From assembly GCF_001458215.1 (NCBI RefSeq), contig NZ_CYTW01000003.1, positions 1 through 64,000 of the forward strand: 64,000 bases of DNA, read 5' to 3'. Positions 1 to 8,809 of this stretch are shown piece by piece. A program made the translations under genes and the position numbers. How positions within the stretch are numbered: the stretch's first letter is position 1; each line of letters starts with the position of its first letter. The notes below the pieces were generated by a model that worked only from the letters and a program-made list of their open reading frames with translations, was not told the DNA's origin and ran no database searches. The stretch comes from Shimia thalassica. Its GTDB lineage: Bacteria; Pseudomonadota; Alphaproteobacteria; Rhodobacterales; Rhodobacteraceae.

Positions 1-268
1 GGGTGTAAAGCGGAATGACATGGTCGCCGGGTTTCAGCGTCGTGACGCCTTCGCCGACTTCAACAACAACGCCCGCACCTTCATGACCCAAAATGGAGGG
101 GAAAATCCCTTCGGGATCATCTCCCGAGCGTGTGAATTCGTCGGTATGGCAAATACCTGTCGCTTTAATCTCGACAAGAACCTCGCCCGCTTTGGGGCCT
201 TCAAGGTTCACTTCCATGATCTCGAGGGGTTTGCCTGCTTCAAGGGCAACGGCGGCTTTGGTGCGCAT
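1..268 (-). CDS. frmA: S-(hydroxymethyl)glutathione dehydrogenase (class III alcohol dehydrogenase), 5' part only
   Basis: N-terminal ~89 residues of a zinc-dependent class III alcohol dehydrogenase, which oxidises the formaldehyde-glutathione adduct in the cytoplasm. The catalytic-zinc stretch [12 protein letters not shown] and the GHEGAGVV motif are both visible. The start at 268 opens with [17 protein letters not shown], typical of the family, and follows a GGAAGG ribosome site. The rest runs off the left edge, so completeness cannot be judged. It is divergent from the I78 lipoprotein, with about 134 bp between them that should hold both promoters. The family call is firm; the physiological role (formaldehyde or nitrosoglutathione detoxification) is inferred from the family. 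Confidence 0.9.
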   Translation of the reverse strand, partial: MRTKAAVALEAGKPLEIMEVNLEGPKAGEVLVEIKATGICHTDEFTRSGDDPEGIFPSILGHEGAGVVVEVGEGVTTLKPGDHVIPLYT

Positions 269-402
269 CATTTCTGGGGCCTTCCAATGTTGTTTTTCCA
301 GACCGTGGGCGAATTGGCGCTGTTTTTCAATAGAGCATACGACCGGCTCTTGTACCTATGCGACAACCAAGGGCAAAATGAATCCAAAATGGAGAGCTAT
401 TC

Positions 403-675
403 ATGAAACGATTTATCTTTGTGCCGCTGATCGGATTGACCGCTTGTCTCGAGACTGGCGAAAACACCGTCGAGATGAAGGGAAGCGAAACCTGTGATCC
501 GGCCGCTTTTGAATTTCTGATCGGGCAGCAAGAAGAATCAATGCCCGGCATTCTGACACCTGACGAACTGCGCGTGCTGAAGCCAAACTCGGTCATGACC
601 ATGGACCACAATCCCGAACGGCTTAACGTGTTCCTGGATGATGGCGGCACGATCACCAAGGTGACATGCGGCTAA
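403..675 (+). CDS. I78-family peptidase inhibitor, lipoprotein
   Basis: A 90-residue protein with a short signal peptide ending in a lipobox (LTAC, Cys15), so probably lipid-anchored in the periplasm or outer membrane. The mature part matches the I78 inhibitor fold: AAFEFLIGQ near residues 30-40, then a VMTMDHNPERLNV core and a closing TKVTCG, with two cysteines (about residues 31 and 89) able to form the usual disulfide. Family members resemble potato inhibitor I and are thought to block serine proteases; the target here is unknown. GGAG lies upstream of the ATG. It appears monocistronic, followed by a long inverted repeat. Confidence 0.82.
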   Translation: MKRFIFVPLIGLTACLETGENTVEMKGSETCDPAAFEFLIGQQEESMPGILTPDELRVLKPNSVMTMDHNPERLNVFLDDGGTITKVTCG

Positions 676-699
676 GATACTGATTTTTGGGAAATAAGG

Positions 700-749
700 C
701 CTCCGGCGGCACAGACTGGGTGGGGGCAAGAACGCCGCGCCGCCGGAGG
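700..749. repeat. 11-bp perfect inverted repeat in the gap after the I78 gene
   Basis: CCTCCGGCGGC at 700-710 is matched exactly by its reverse complement at 739-749, with a 28-nt loop. It lies 25 bp after the I78 stop codon. A T-rich stretch (GTTTGTTTCG) follows, so it may act as a terminator for that gene. The CCTCCGGCGG core also resembles GC-rich hairpins I recall from intergenic regions of Rhodobacteraceae. The rest of the 676-888 gap shows no convincing gene. Confidence 0.5.
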
Positions 750-888
750 TAGCGTTTGTTTCGCTATGGGATCAATATGCAGGCAACCTTGGGCGACAAC
801 AGGGAAAGCAAAAGGCGATTTACAGAATTATGTGGGGCAAAAACGGGGCAGGGTTGATTTCTGTTAAGATCGGCGCGAGGCTGGATTC

Positions 889-1236
889 ATGAACGCACAG
901 CCCCCCACACCGTTACACGGACGGCCGAAATTCCCAACACAGGTTGCGTTTCACCGTACCGAGTTGTCGGTGATCCTGTCGTTATATGGCCGGATGGTCG
1001 CCGCAGGAGAGTGGCGTGACTATGGCATTTCGAGCCTGAAAGAGGTCGCGGTCTTTTCCATTTTCCGGCGCACCGCAGAAAATCCGATGTATCGGATCGA
1101 AAAACGTCCCAAGCTGCGGAATCGCCAAGGCATGTATGCCGTGATCGGCATAGACGGTCAGATTTTGAAACGCGGGCATGATTTGCGCACCGTGCTCAGG
1201 GTACTTGAGCGGAAACTTATCCGGGCCGTCGATTAA
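889..1236 (+). CDS. DUF2794 family protein
   Basis: A 115-residue basic protein that I recognise as DUF2794, a small family found almost only in alphaproteobacteria and with no assigned function. The conserved body includes FHRTELSVILSLYGRMVAAGEWRDY-like sequence (residues 23-45) and AENPMYRIEK in the middle. There is no signal peptide or membrane segment, so it should be cytoplasmic. It converges with the NlpC/P60 gene and overlaps its 3' end by 4 bp. No strong ribosome site is visible, though a GAGG lies upstream. Family assignment is good; function is unknown. Confidence 0.8.
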   Translation: MNAQPPTPLHGRPKFPTQVAFHRTELSVILSLYGRMVAAGEWRDYGISSLKEVAVFSIFRRTAENPMYRIEKRPKLRNRQGMYAVIGIDGQILKRGHDLRTVLRVLERKLIRAVD

Positions 1237-2096
1237 CGCCTCTCCAGACGTTTGTGCGCGGTCACGTCGCCGTCCCCTTGTGCCGCAATGCGCGCAATAG
1301 CTTCTGCTATTGGTTCATAGGCCACCGCCATGTGATGGGCATTCGCGTGGATCAGGGTTTCAGAATTCACAACCATCGCAACGTGCCCTTTCCAAAACAG
1401 GATATCTCCGCGCTCATAGGGGGATCCTTGGGGCACGGGGTGGCCCAATGCCTGTTTTTGCATGTCCGAGTCACCGGGGCAGGGGATGCCACAGGCCATC
1501 AACGCGGCTTGAACCAATCCCGAGCAATCGATGCCCACCGAACTGTTCCCGCCCCAAAGGTAATAGGCGCCCAGATACCGTTCGGCCACGCGGGCGGGAT
1601 CATCTTCCAAAGCACCGATTGGGGATAGATGCGCCGCAGGCAGATAAAGAGACCCTTCGCCCCTATCTCGGGGCCAGTCGCATTCTGCCCATCCATCTTC
1701 AACCTGTTTGACGCACAACCGCGCGCCATGATGCAGAAGCAAAACTTCGTCGCGCTGTTTGAGGGCGGCGCTCGATTTTCCGTAACTTTGGCGGACCTGC
1801 ACAACATGGGTCACGTCCGATGAAGGTTTTGCCAGCGCATCGCGCGGCGTGTAGCCGACATAGCCATCGCGTTCGCTAAACCCGAAAACGTGGTCATCGG
1901 CCTCGTCCAGAACGATGAAGTCATCTCCAAACAACATTTCCCGGTCCCGACCTGTGTCGTTCGGGGTTTGCAGAATCGGGGCAGTCGCGGTGGTGATGCG
2001 AAAACGCTCACCTTCAACAAACCGGTCGGCGTCCACCTGCCCGACGAGGGAAACATGGGCGACGTGGCCGTTTGATTTCAAAAGACGCCGGTCCAT
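1233..2096 (-). CDS. NlpC/P60 family cysteine peptidase with SH3-like N-terminal part
   Basis: A 287-residue protein predicted to cleave peptide stems of peptidoglycan or a related gamma-D-Glu-diamino-acid bond. The C-terminal third carries the NlpC/P60 signature: YLWGGNSSVGIDCSGLVQ with the nucleophilic Cys and the downstream GHVAMVV with the catalytic His. The first ~150 residues look like two bacterial SH3-like repeats (GYVGYTPRDAL, then LYLPAAHL). The start at 2096 overlaps the stop of the upstream M17 gene by one base (TGATG), which argues for translational coupling and against a longer version. No signal peptide is visible. This M17-NlpC pair is common in Rhodobacteraceae; it may recycle wall peptides in the cytoplasm (inference). 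Confidence 0.85.
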   Translation of the reverse strand: MDRRLLKSNGHVAHVSLVGQVDADRFVEGERFRITTATAPILQTPNDTGRDREMLFGDDFIVLDEADDHVFGFSERDGYVGYTPRDALAKPSSDVTHVVQVRQSYGKSSAALKQRDEVLLLHHGARLCVKQVEDGWAECDWPRDRGEGSLYLPAAHLSPIGALEDDPARVAERYLGAYYLWGGNSSVGIDCSGLVQAALMACGIPCPGDSDMQKQALGHPVPQGSPYERGDILFWKGHVAMVVNSETLIHANAHHMAVAYEPIAEAIARIAAQGDGDVTAHKRLERR

Positions 2097-3481
2097 CAGG
2101 TCAGGTCCAAAATCTCTGGCAAAGCTTCGAGCAATGCACGCGCGCCCATGCCAACACCGCCTTTGGTGCGGGCAGGTGCAACGCCGGGGTGCCATCCATA
2201 AATGTCAAAATGCGTATAGCTTGGGTTGTCGACAAACCGGCGCAGGAAAAGCGCGGCAGTGATCGATCCGGCAAACCCGCCTTTTGGTGCGTTGTCGAGA
2301 TCGGCAATGCCGGGCTCGATCTGGGACTCGTAGGGCGTCCAGAACGGCATGCGCCACACCGGATCCGAAACGGCAGATGCCGCGTTTTCTAGCGCCGAAA
2401 CGATCTTTGGATCGTCGGAGTAGTAGGGGGCAAGATCGGCGCCTACCGCGACGCGTGCAGCCCCTGTTAGGGTCGCCATCGAGATGAGCACATCGGGGTT
2501 TTCTTCATCCGCAAGCGTAAGCGCATCCGCCAGAACAAGTCGCCCTTCCGCATCTGTGTTGTTAATTTCGACGGTCAGCCCTTTGCGCGAGGACAGGATA
2601 TCACCGGGCCGGAAGCTGTTTCCGCTGACCGAATTTTCTACGGCGGGTATCAGCACGCGCAACCGGACACGCATCCCTAGTGCCATGATCATTCGGGCCA
2701 ATCCTAAAACAGTGGCCGCGCCGCCCATGTCCTTTTTCATCAATCCCATTGAGGCGCCGGGTTTGAGGTTCAGCCCGCCCGTGTCAAAACAAACGCCTTT
2801 GCCCACCAGAGTTACGCTTGGACCCGCGTTGCCCCAGCGCAGATCAATCAACCTTGGCGCCTGTTCCGCAGCGCGCCCTACGGCATGGATCATGGGCAGG
2901 TTTTGCGCCAACAAGTCATCGCCGGAGATCACGTCGACTTTAGCTTCATGGTCTTTGGCAAGATCCCGCACCGCCGCTTCAAGAGCCTCTGGCCCCATAT
3001 CCGCAGCAGGCGTGTTGATCAGGTCGCGGGTCAACGCCTCGGAGGTGGCAATTGTCTCAATGGCCTTTGCGTCCAATCCTTCAGGACAAATCAAACGCGC
3101 CTTGGCCGGGGATTGTGAGCGGTATCGATCAAACGAATATCCGGTGAGCAGCCATCCCAAAACTTCGGTTTTCAAATCCCCGGCGGGCAGATCACTGGCG
3201 ATCTTATAGGTGCCTTTGGGAAGTTTGGCCGCCGCAGCAGCAAGAGGAAATCGGCCGCGTGCCCTGCCTTGCGTGTCTCCGAAACCGGCAACGGCCAATT
3301 CCGGCTGGCCTTCTGCATTCGGCACAACAACGGCAGATCCCAAAGCGGCCTTGAACCCGATCGCATCCAGCCAGCGAACAACTCTTGGTGGCTGGTCTTC
3401 CATCCAGCCTTCAAGGGCCGAAGCTTCTACAAGAAACAACGGGATTGCATCGGATGCGTCGGTTGCAAATGTCAGTGACAT
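2096..3481 (-). CDS. M17 leucyl aminopeptidase family protein
   Basis: A 461-residue two-metal aminopeptidase that removes N-terminal residues from peptides. The C-terminal catalytic domain shows the diagnostic motifs: KGVCFDTGGLNLKP (metal Asp and active Lys), the MKKDMGGAA segment, and NTDAEGRLVLADAL (M17 signature with metal Asp and Glu). The N-terminal ~150 residues are the variable M17 domain. The start at 3481 has GGAAAG upstream. It is the first gene of a two-gene unit with the NlpC/P60 peptidase, joined by a one-base stop-start overlap. It is shorter than E. coli PepA (503 residues) and closer to the PepB-like branch; exact specificity cannot be read from sequence. Confidence 0.88.
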   Translation of the reverse strand: MSLTFATDASDAIPLFLVEASALEGWMEDQPPRVVRWLDAIGFKAALGSAVVVPNAEGQPELAVAGFGDTQGRARGRFPLAAAAAKLPKGTYKIASDLPAGDLKTEVLGWLLTGYSFDRYRSQSPAKARLICPEGLDAKAIETIATSEALTRDLINTPAADMGPEALEAAVRDLAKDHEAKVDVISGDDLLAQNLPMIHAVGRAAEQAPRLIDLRWGNAGPSVTLVGKGVCFDTGGLNLKPGASMGLMKKDMGGAATVLGLARMIMALGMRVRLRVLIPAVENSVSGNSFRPGDILSSRKGLTVEINNTDAEGRLVLADALTLADEENPDVLISMATLTGAARVAVGADLAPYYSDDPKIVSALENAASAVSDPVWRMPFWTPYESQIEPGIADLDNAPKGGFAGSITAALFLRRFVDNPSYTHFDIYGWHPGVAPARTKGGVGMGARALLEALPEILDLT

Positions 3482-3566
3482 GATCAGGCTTTCCAAAGTC
3501 GAGGTTCACTCAATCTATGGTCAGTTCACCAAAAGATGCAATCAACCCGATGCCCCTTGGGCAGGC

Positions 3567-3947
3567 CTAAACCGAAATGTCCTGAAGCGCCCAAATTTCT
3601 TCCAGCGACCTTTGGCCCGCACGAAGCAGACGGGACTGGGTCGCCGACAGGGCAACAACATCCGAGGCATCGATGCAGGTTACGACATCCTCGGCCACCA
3701 TAGTCAGGGTATCCATCCCGATCTGGTCCGCAATGGCGACCAGCGATCTGGTACATTTGCGCATTTCCTGATGTTGATCCTTTTTATAGAGCGCGTGGCC
3801 GAGTTCGAGACGCGTTGCGATTTCTTCAACGGCGCGACACAGAATGTCCTGCGCGTCGGTTTCGCCAAGTTGTCGTGTCAATTGATGCAGGCGACTTCGG
3901 TTTACACAGACCGTTTCGCGCACATGCAGAATACAGATTTGTTCCAT
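3567..3947 (-). CDS. Conserved hypothetical protein (126 aa), helical
   Basis: I do not recognise a named domain. The protein is rich in Leu, Ala, Arg and acidic residues and looks all-helical, ending in a run of RLLRAGQRSLEEIW type. Cysteines lie near residues 5, 14, 36, 64 and 89. The start at 3947 is favoured because GAGGGGTGAGGAA lies immediately upstream; a longer in-frame start at 4052 has no ribosome site and adds low-complexity sequence. It is monocistronic and divergent from carbonic anhydrase. Its size and helical pattern recall phosphotransfer (Hpt-like) or four-helix regulators, but no conserved phospho-accepting His motif can be claimed. Confidence 0.6.
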   Translation of the reverse strand: MEQICILHVRETVCVNRSRLHQLTRQLGETDAQDILCRAVEEIATRLELGHALYKKDQHQEMRKCTRSLVAIADQIGMDTLTMVAEDVVTCIDASDVVALSATQSRLLRAGQRSLEEIWALQDISV

Positions 3948-4094
3948 TTCCTCACCCCTCGAGAATTTTTGCCCCCACAGCGTTCGCCAATCTCTGGGCA
4001 AGAGGTTCCTAAAAGGTTTCTTTTGATTCACGTTTTCGCTCGAAATTTGCACGATTTATGACTATCTCCTGAAAAACCAAAAAGCTGAGGAGAC

Positions 4095-4748
4095 ATGATG
4101 AAACACGCCAAGCCTTTGCCAACGTATCTGGTGCAACGCTATCAGGGATGGAAAGCAACGACTTACGCTTCGAACGAGTCGTGGTATCGCCACCTTGGGA
4201 CAGAAGGTCAGCACCCAAGGGCAATGATCATTTCGTGTTGTGACAGCCGTGTACACGTCACGTCGATTTTTGGCGCGGATCAAGGCGAGTTCTTCATTCA
4301 CCGAAATATTGCTAATCTGGTGCCGCCCTATCAACCGGATGGCAATCAACACGGGACCTCTGCAGCCGTTGAATATGCCGTGACCGCGCTCAAGGTTGCG
4401 CATGTTGTTGTTCTGGGCCATTCGCAATGCGGTGGTGTTCAGGGCTGTATCGACATGTGCGAAGGCAACGCGCCTGCGCTGGAATCCAAAGAAAGCTTTG
4501 TTGGTCGCTGGATGGACGTGTTGCGCCCAAGCTATGAAGAAGTTTCTGACATCGAAAACCCCGCCGAAAAAGCGCGCAGCTTTGAAAAACAGGCTGTTCT
4601 GGTTTCGCTGGAAAACCTCATGACCTTCCCGTTCGTCAAAGAACGCGTCGATTCCGGTGAGCTGAGCCTGCACGGTCTCTGGCACAATATTGCCGAAGGT
4701 GGGCTGGAGTCATTCAATCCGGCCTCCGGAAACTTTGCCCCTCTCTAA
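4095..4748 (+). CDS. Beta-class carbonic anhydrase
   Basis: A 217-residue zinc enzyme interconverting CO2 and bicarbonate in the cytoplasm. The zinc ligands are plain: CCDSRV near residue 49 (Cys and the Asp/Arg dyad) and GHSQCGGV near residue 115 (His and second Cys). The length matches bacterial beta-CAs. GAGGAG precedes tandem ATGs at 4095 and 4098; either could be used. It is monocistronic with a strong intrinsic terminator directly after the stop. Bicarbonate supply for carboxylases and pH control are the usual roles. Confidence 0.92.
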   Translation: MMKHAKPLPTYLVQRYQGWKATTYASNESWYRHLGTEGQHPRAMIISCCDSRVHVTSIFGADQGEFFIHRNIANLVPPYQPDGNQHGTSAAVEYAVTALKVAHVVVLGHSQCGGVQGCIDMCEGNAPALESKESFVGRWMDVLRPSYEEVSDIENPAEKARSFEKQAVLVSLENLMTFPFVKERVDSGELSLHGLWHNIAEGGLESFNPASGNFAPL

Positions 4749-4753
4749 ATATG

Positions 4754-4782
4754 AAAAAGCGGTCCCTGTGGGCCGCTTTTTT
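4754..4782 (+). terminator. Intrinsic terminator of the carbonic anhydrase gene
   Basis: Stem AAAAAGCGG-T-CCC pairs with GGG-CCGCTTTTT around a TGT loop and runs into six Ts, 6 bp after the stop codon. Confidence 0.9.
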
Positions 4783-4798
4783 ACCCTCTGAAAGCAAA

Positions 4799-4824
4799 GA
4801 AAACGGCCCCGTCGGACCGTTTTC
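4799..4824 (-). terminator. Intrinsic terminator for the 44-codon gene
   Basis: GAAAACGG at 4799-4806 pairs perfectly with CCGTTTTC at 4817-4824. On the minus strand it is followed by TTTTCTTT, 30 bp after the stop of the small gene. With the carbonic anhydrase terminator it makes back-to-back convergent terminators. Confidence 0.8.
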
Positions 4825-4853
4825 TTCTAGCGAAACAAACCCCAATTCGTTTC

Positions 4854-4988
4854 TCAGAGGAACAGGTTGTCCTGCTGATTTTCACAAGCCAACAATGCAC
4901 GCAACCGGCGCTGACGCGCTTTCTCCAAGAGGCTTGTTCCAGCTTGGCCAGCATTCTCTATCCGGGGGGTGTAATAATCTTTGCGCAT
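4854..4988 (-). CDS. Small uncharacterised protein (44 aa)
   Basis: A 44-codon reading frame starting at ATG 4988 and ending in TGA at 4854-4856. It is preceded by a good ribosome site (AGGAG, 8 bases before the ATG) and followed by its own intrinsic terminator, which together make it a real gene despite its size. The product starts MRKDYYTPRIENAG, has a basic middle (KARQRRLRALL) and ends DNLFL. It has one Cys and no membrane segment. I do not recognise the family; the basic helix could bind nucleic acid or a partner, but this is a guess. Confidence 0.7.
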   Translation of the reverse strand: MRKDYYTPRIENAGQAGTSLLEKARQRRLRALLACENQQDNLFL

Positions 4989-5278
4989 TGTTCAGTCTCC
5001 TAAGCGTTTTGCCCTTGCTTGATGAAACTAATATGCGCGGCAACTGTGGCCAAATTTCAGCGAAATGAGGCGGTGAAATGGCAAATAGGCCCGAAAACGG
5101 AAACAGTCCGTTCGGATTTTTGCAACAATTACATTGGGTTACCTTCTGGTAAACCTTGGTGCCCTTTCTGGCAAGGAAATCAGGCAAATATATCAAGAAT
5201 TTGCGGAAACACTGTGTTTGGCATGGCGAAATTGAGGCGGGAACCGTCCAGAATGTGGCCAAAACCCATATAATAACG
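4989..5278. other. Intergenic gap, no gene seen
   Basis: About 290 bp between the small gene and the asd terminator. Its right half is AT-richer than its surroundings (around 5100-5160), and it should hold the promoter of the small gene. Short open frames here have no ribosome site. I see no RNA gene or repeat. Confidence 0.5.
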
Positions 5279-5303
5279 AAAAAGGGCGCCCAACCGGACG
5301 CTC
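5279..5303 (-). terminator. Intrinsic terminator downstream of asd
   Basis: On the minus strand GAGCGTCC-GGTT-GGGCGCCC forms a stem with one mismatch and one wobble, followed by TTTTTCG, 25 bp after the asd stop. Confidence 0.7.
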
Positions 5304-5328
5304 CTTCGTAAGAATATGAAAGCGCCTA

Positions 5329-6351
5329 TCAGCCCTTTTTCAGAACTTCACGTCCCAATGTTTCGGCAATCTGTACCGCATTCAGGGCAGCGCCCTTGCG
5401 CAGGTTGTCAGAAACACACCACAGGTTGATGCCGTTTTCGACAGTCGAGTCCTGACGGATACGGCTGATGAATGTGGCAAAGTCACCAACGCATTCAACA
5501 GGGGATACATATCCACCGTCTTCACGCTTATCGATGACCATCACGCCTGGGGCCTCGCGCAGGATGTCACGGGCTTCGTCTTCATCAAGGAATTCTTCGA
5601 ATTCGATGTTGATGGCTTCCGAGTGACCGACAAACACAGGCACGCGCACACAGGTCGCGGTGACCTTGATGGCAGGGTCAATGATCTTCTTGGTCTCGAC
5701 GACCATTTTCCACTCTTCCTTGGTCGTGCCGTCTTCCATGAAGACGTCGATGTGGGGAATGACGTTGAAAGCGATCTGCTTGGTGAATTTCTTCGCCGGC
5801 TTGTCGTCAGTTGGGTTGTAGATCGATTTGGTCTGATCCCAAAGCTCGTCAATCCCTTCCTTACCCGAGCCGGATACGGATTGATAAGTCGAGACAACAA
5901 CGCGTTTGATCTTGGCACGGTCATGCAAAGGCTTCAGCGCCACAACCATCTGCGCAGTCGAGCAGTTGGGGTTGGCGATGATATTCTTCTTTGAATAGTC
6001 GTGGATCGCGTCGGCGTTACACTCTGGTACGATCAGCGGCACGTCGGGATCATAGCGATACAAGGACGAGTTATCGATGACAACGCAATTGGCCGCCGCA
6101 GCGATCGGGGCGTATTTCTTGGTTGCGTCCGAACCGATTGCAAACAACGCAATGTCCCAGCCGGCAAAATCGAACTGTTCGATGTCTTGCGTGATGAGGG
6201 TTTTGTCACCAAAGCTGACTTCCGTGCCAAGGCTACGACGGCTGGCAAGAACGGCGATTTCATCAACCGGGAACTGGCGCTCGGCCAGGATATTCAGCAT
6301 TTCGCGGCCCACGTTTCCAGTAGCACCTGCGACAACTATGCGATAACCCAT
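5329..6351 (-). CDS. asd: Aspartate-semialdehyde dehydrogenase
   Basis: A 340-residue NADPH enzyme making aspartate semialdehyde from aspartyl phosphate, the branch point to lysine/diaminopimelate, methionine and threonine. The N-terminal nucleotide site is VAGATGNVGREML (residues 7-19). The catalytic Cys lies in ANPNCSTAQMV (near residue 131), with SVSGSGKEG following. Length is normal. GGAGAG precedes the ATG at 6351. It stands alone with its own terminator. Confidence 0.96.
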   Translation of the reverse strand: MGYRIVVAGATGNVGREMLNILAERQFPVDEIAVLASRRSLGTEVSFGDKTLITQDIEQFDFAGWDIALFAIGSDATKKYAPIAAAANCVVIDNSSLYRYDPDVPLIVPECNADAIHDYSKKNIIANPNCSTAQMVVALKPLHDRAKIKRVVVSTYQSVSGSGKEGIDELWDQTKSIYNPTDDKPAKKFTKQIAFNVIPHIDVFMEDGTTKEEWKMVVETKKIIDPAIKVTATCVRVPVFVGHSEAINIEFEEFLDEDEARDILREAPGVMVIDKREDGGYVSPVECVGDFATFISRIRQDSTVENGINLWCVSDNLRKGAALNAVQIAETLGREVLKKG

Positions 6352-6475
6352 GTCATCTCTCCAATGTTTCGGACGGGCTCTATTAGCGTCGTTTCTTCAA
6401 AGAAAAAAGAGGTAAGGGGAGGATTCTTGTGATGTGGGACATTTCGCACTGCGATTGAGGCCCTCGCAACAGGGT

Positions 6476-7489
6476 CTATTTTGCGAGAAGGTCGCGATAG
6501 AGCGCCACCAAAGCGTCCGCTTCACGCTCAAGACCGAACTCTGCGCTCACACGATTTCGCCCCGCCTGTCCCATCGCAGGCAGATCCTTGGCCAGCATTG
6601 TCCCCACCGCAGCCGTCAGGGCAGGTGCATCATCCTTGTCGACGATAATACCGCAATCCTGGCTGACAAAATCGCGGAAGGCCCCCACATCGGTGGCGAC
6701 GACGGGAACTTCACAGGACAGGGCCTCGAGAGGGGTCAATCCGAACCCTTCCAGCAAGGAAGGCGCAACATAAAGAGATAACGCGCGATAGGCCTTGGGC
6801 ATTTCCGTGAGCGGCAGTTCATCCTTGAACAGGATGCGATCTGCCAGACCGGCATCCGCGATGCGCTTTTTCAAATCCGCGCCATAGGCTGCGTTGTCCG
6901 GTGTGATCCGCCCCATGATAACGGCCGTGTATTCGGGATGATCCGGCAAAAGGGTGCACATCGCATCCACGAAATGATGTGTGCCCTTCATTTGGCGCAC
7001 CCGCCCGAAACATCCGATCAACTTTTGGTTCGGCACGTCAAAGATATCCGACGGTCCGGGGGAAAAGGTTTCGGTGTTCACGCCGTGCGGGATAATCACC
7101 GGCGTTCCCGGCATCACACCTGCATTCACCGGTGTGGTGGCAACGATTGCGTCCATCTTGGACACCATCCAGTTGGTGAGCCCCCCACGGATGCGCGGAG
7201 AAGACGAGGTGAAAATCATCTTCAACTTCATCCGCAAAACACTGCGCAGCAAGATACCCAAAAGCATTTCGTTGTTGCGCCGCGCATGCCAGACCCGCGG
7301 CTTGCGTTTCAGGAAGGGCAACTTCCAAAGCGGTACAAACGGAAGACCATCCGGCAAAGCAACGCCTGTGGCGGCGATGCCGATCTTTTTTGCCTGCAAG
7401 GGCACCAATGCAATGACGGTTGCGGTTACGCCGGAAAGCCGCCGGTTGAGGTTCGGCGCAATGACATCAATGTCGTCTAAATCTGGCAT
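6476..7489 (-). CDS. Glycosyltransferase family 4 protein
   Basis: A 337-residue GT-B glycosyltransferase. The C-terminal half has the GT4 pattern: GRVRQMKGTHHFVDA, then PSLLEGFGLTPLEALSCEVPVVATDVGA, with the E-x7-E nucleotide-sugar motif. The N-terminal acceptor domain is shortened but shows IPHGVNTETFSP. The start at 7489 (MPDLDDIDVIAPNLNRR) lies 7 bases after the MFS stop, so the two are probably co-transcribed. An imperfect hairpin without a U-run overlaps the stop (about 6455-6476). The sugar and acceptor are unknown; LPS or glycolipid assembly is likely. Confidence 0.85.
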   Translation of the reverse strand: MPDLDDIDVIAPNLNRRLSGVTATVIALVPLQAKKIGIAATGVALPDGLPFVPLWKLPFLKRKPRVWHARRNNEMLLGILLRSVLRMKLKMIFTSSSPRIRGGLTNWMVSKMDAIVATTPVNAGVMPGTPVIIPHGVNTETFSPGPSDIFDVPNQKLIGCFGRVRQMKGTHHFVDAMCTLLPDHPEYTAVIMGRITPDNAAYGADLKKRIADAGLADRILFKDELPLTEMPKAYRALSLYVAPSLLEGFGLTPLEALSCEVPVVATDVGAFRDFVSQDCGIIVDKDDAPALTAAVGTMLAKDLPAMGQAGRNRVSAEFGLEREADALVALYRDLLAK

Positions 7490-7496
7490 ACGGGTC

Positions 7497-8723
7497 TCAG
7501 TCTGTGCGGTCTTGGCTAAACAGATAGACCAGAAGCCCAGCCAGCAAAAGGACCCCGAACAAGGTAAACAGCACTTGATAGGCGCCAATCGCAGACGTCG
7601 CCGCGACATCTTCGTGAATGCGTCCCGTTGCAAACTGCATCACACCGACGCCCCCAATGCCAAAGAGGTTCATCAATGTGACCCCGCGACCAATCAGGTG
7701 CGGTGGGAAAAAGCTTCTTCCGTGGGCAATCAGCAAAGGAAAGCTTGCGCCACAAAACCCAACCAAAGCCATCAGGGCGACGGACAGCCAGACATTGAGA
7801 TCAACCCAGAACGCCAAAGCGAAACAGGCGAGGGCAACGATAAAGTTCCCGGGCAGAACAACCCACTTTCGGGTCCCCATAATCCGGTCCAATGGTCCAT
7901 AGCTTAGGGTTCCGAGGATCATCGCAATCCCCATGATCAATGCCGCCGTTCCAATTGCGCTGGTCGAAAGGCCAAAGACGTCTGACAGATACGGACCCAT
8001 CCAGACTCCGCGAATACCGGCGGCGGGCATGTAGTTCACAAACATAAGCGGGAACAGCAACCACAGCGCGGGCATTTTCAGAAGGTCGAACACAGACCCT
8101 TTTTCGTCGTGGTTTTCCTTGGGCGGATCGAGAACCTTGAAAAACAATCCTGCTGCGATGGCGGCGCTAAACACGGCCAAGGCCACAAGCGACGCGCGCC
8201 AGCCGATTGTCTCGGCGGCCCAGGCCATCGGATAGGAGGCCACAAGATTTCCCACCGATCCCACGCCCAACATAAGTGCGGCCAGTGTTGCGAACTGGGC
8301 CGGCGGATAACTTTTGGCAAAGATATAGTAGCTGGCCACCAAAACCGGCGAACAGCCTACGCCAATCAGCCCCATCGCCAACACGGTGTGGAACGGCGTG
8401 GTGGCAAAGGCAAATATCAAGGCACCGCCGCCGCCACCAATCAACAACAGAACAGACGAGGTTAATCGTGGCCCGACCTTGTCCAAGGCCGCCCCGACAG
8501 GGATCTGCATGGCGGCAAACACGAGAAACCACATGCCCGAGGCAAAAGACAAATCCGCAGGTGTCGTGCCGATGTCTGTCGCAAGCGGTTGCGCAAGCAC
8601 AGCCAGAAAGGCACGGAAAAACTGGCTAAGCACATAGGCCAAGCACAGCAAGATCAGGTCTGGCCGCAAAATCTCTCTCCCTTTTGGTTGGGCGACTTGA
8701 TCTGAAGCCACCTGTATTGGCAA
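7497..8723 (-). CDS. MFS transporter
   Basis: A 408-residue inner-membrane protein with about twelve hydrophobic segments and the usual two six-helix halves. An MFS motif A-like loop follows helix 2 (GAALDKVGPRLT, near residue 78). It is first in a two-gene unit with the GT4 glycosyltransferase and divergent from the DUF3095 gene. The substrate cannot be read; the coupling suggests metabolite export or uptake linked to glycosylation, but may be coincidental. Confidence 0.85.
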   Translation of the reverse strand: MPIQVASDQVAQPKGREILRPDLILLCLAYVLSQFFRAFLAVLAQPLATDIGTTPADLSFASGMWFLVFAAMQIPVGAALDKVGPRLTSSVLLLIGGGGGALIFAFATTPFHTVLAMGLIGVGCSPVLVASYYIFAKSYPPAQFATLAALMLGVGSVGNLVASYPMAWAAETIGWRASLVALAVFSAAIAAGLFFKVLDPPKENHDEKGSVFDLLKMPALWLLFPLMFVNYMPAAGIRGVWMGPYLSDVFGLSTSAIGTAALIMGIAMILGTLSYGPLDRIMGTRKWVVLPGNFIVALACFALAFWVDLNVWLSVALMALVGFCGASFPLLIAHGRSFFPPHLIGRGVTLMNLFGIGGVGVMQFATGRIHEDVAATSAIGAYQVLFTLFGVLLLAGLLVYLFSQDRTD

Positions 8724-8809
8724 GCCCGATCACACCAAAGTGCATCGCATTGATCCAAACATGCCTCATTTCCGTAGTACAAGTAACAGAGTGCAAAGTG
8801 ATAAGGTCG

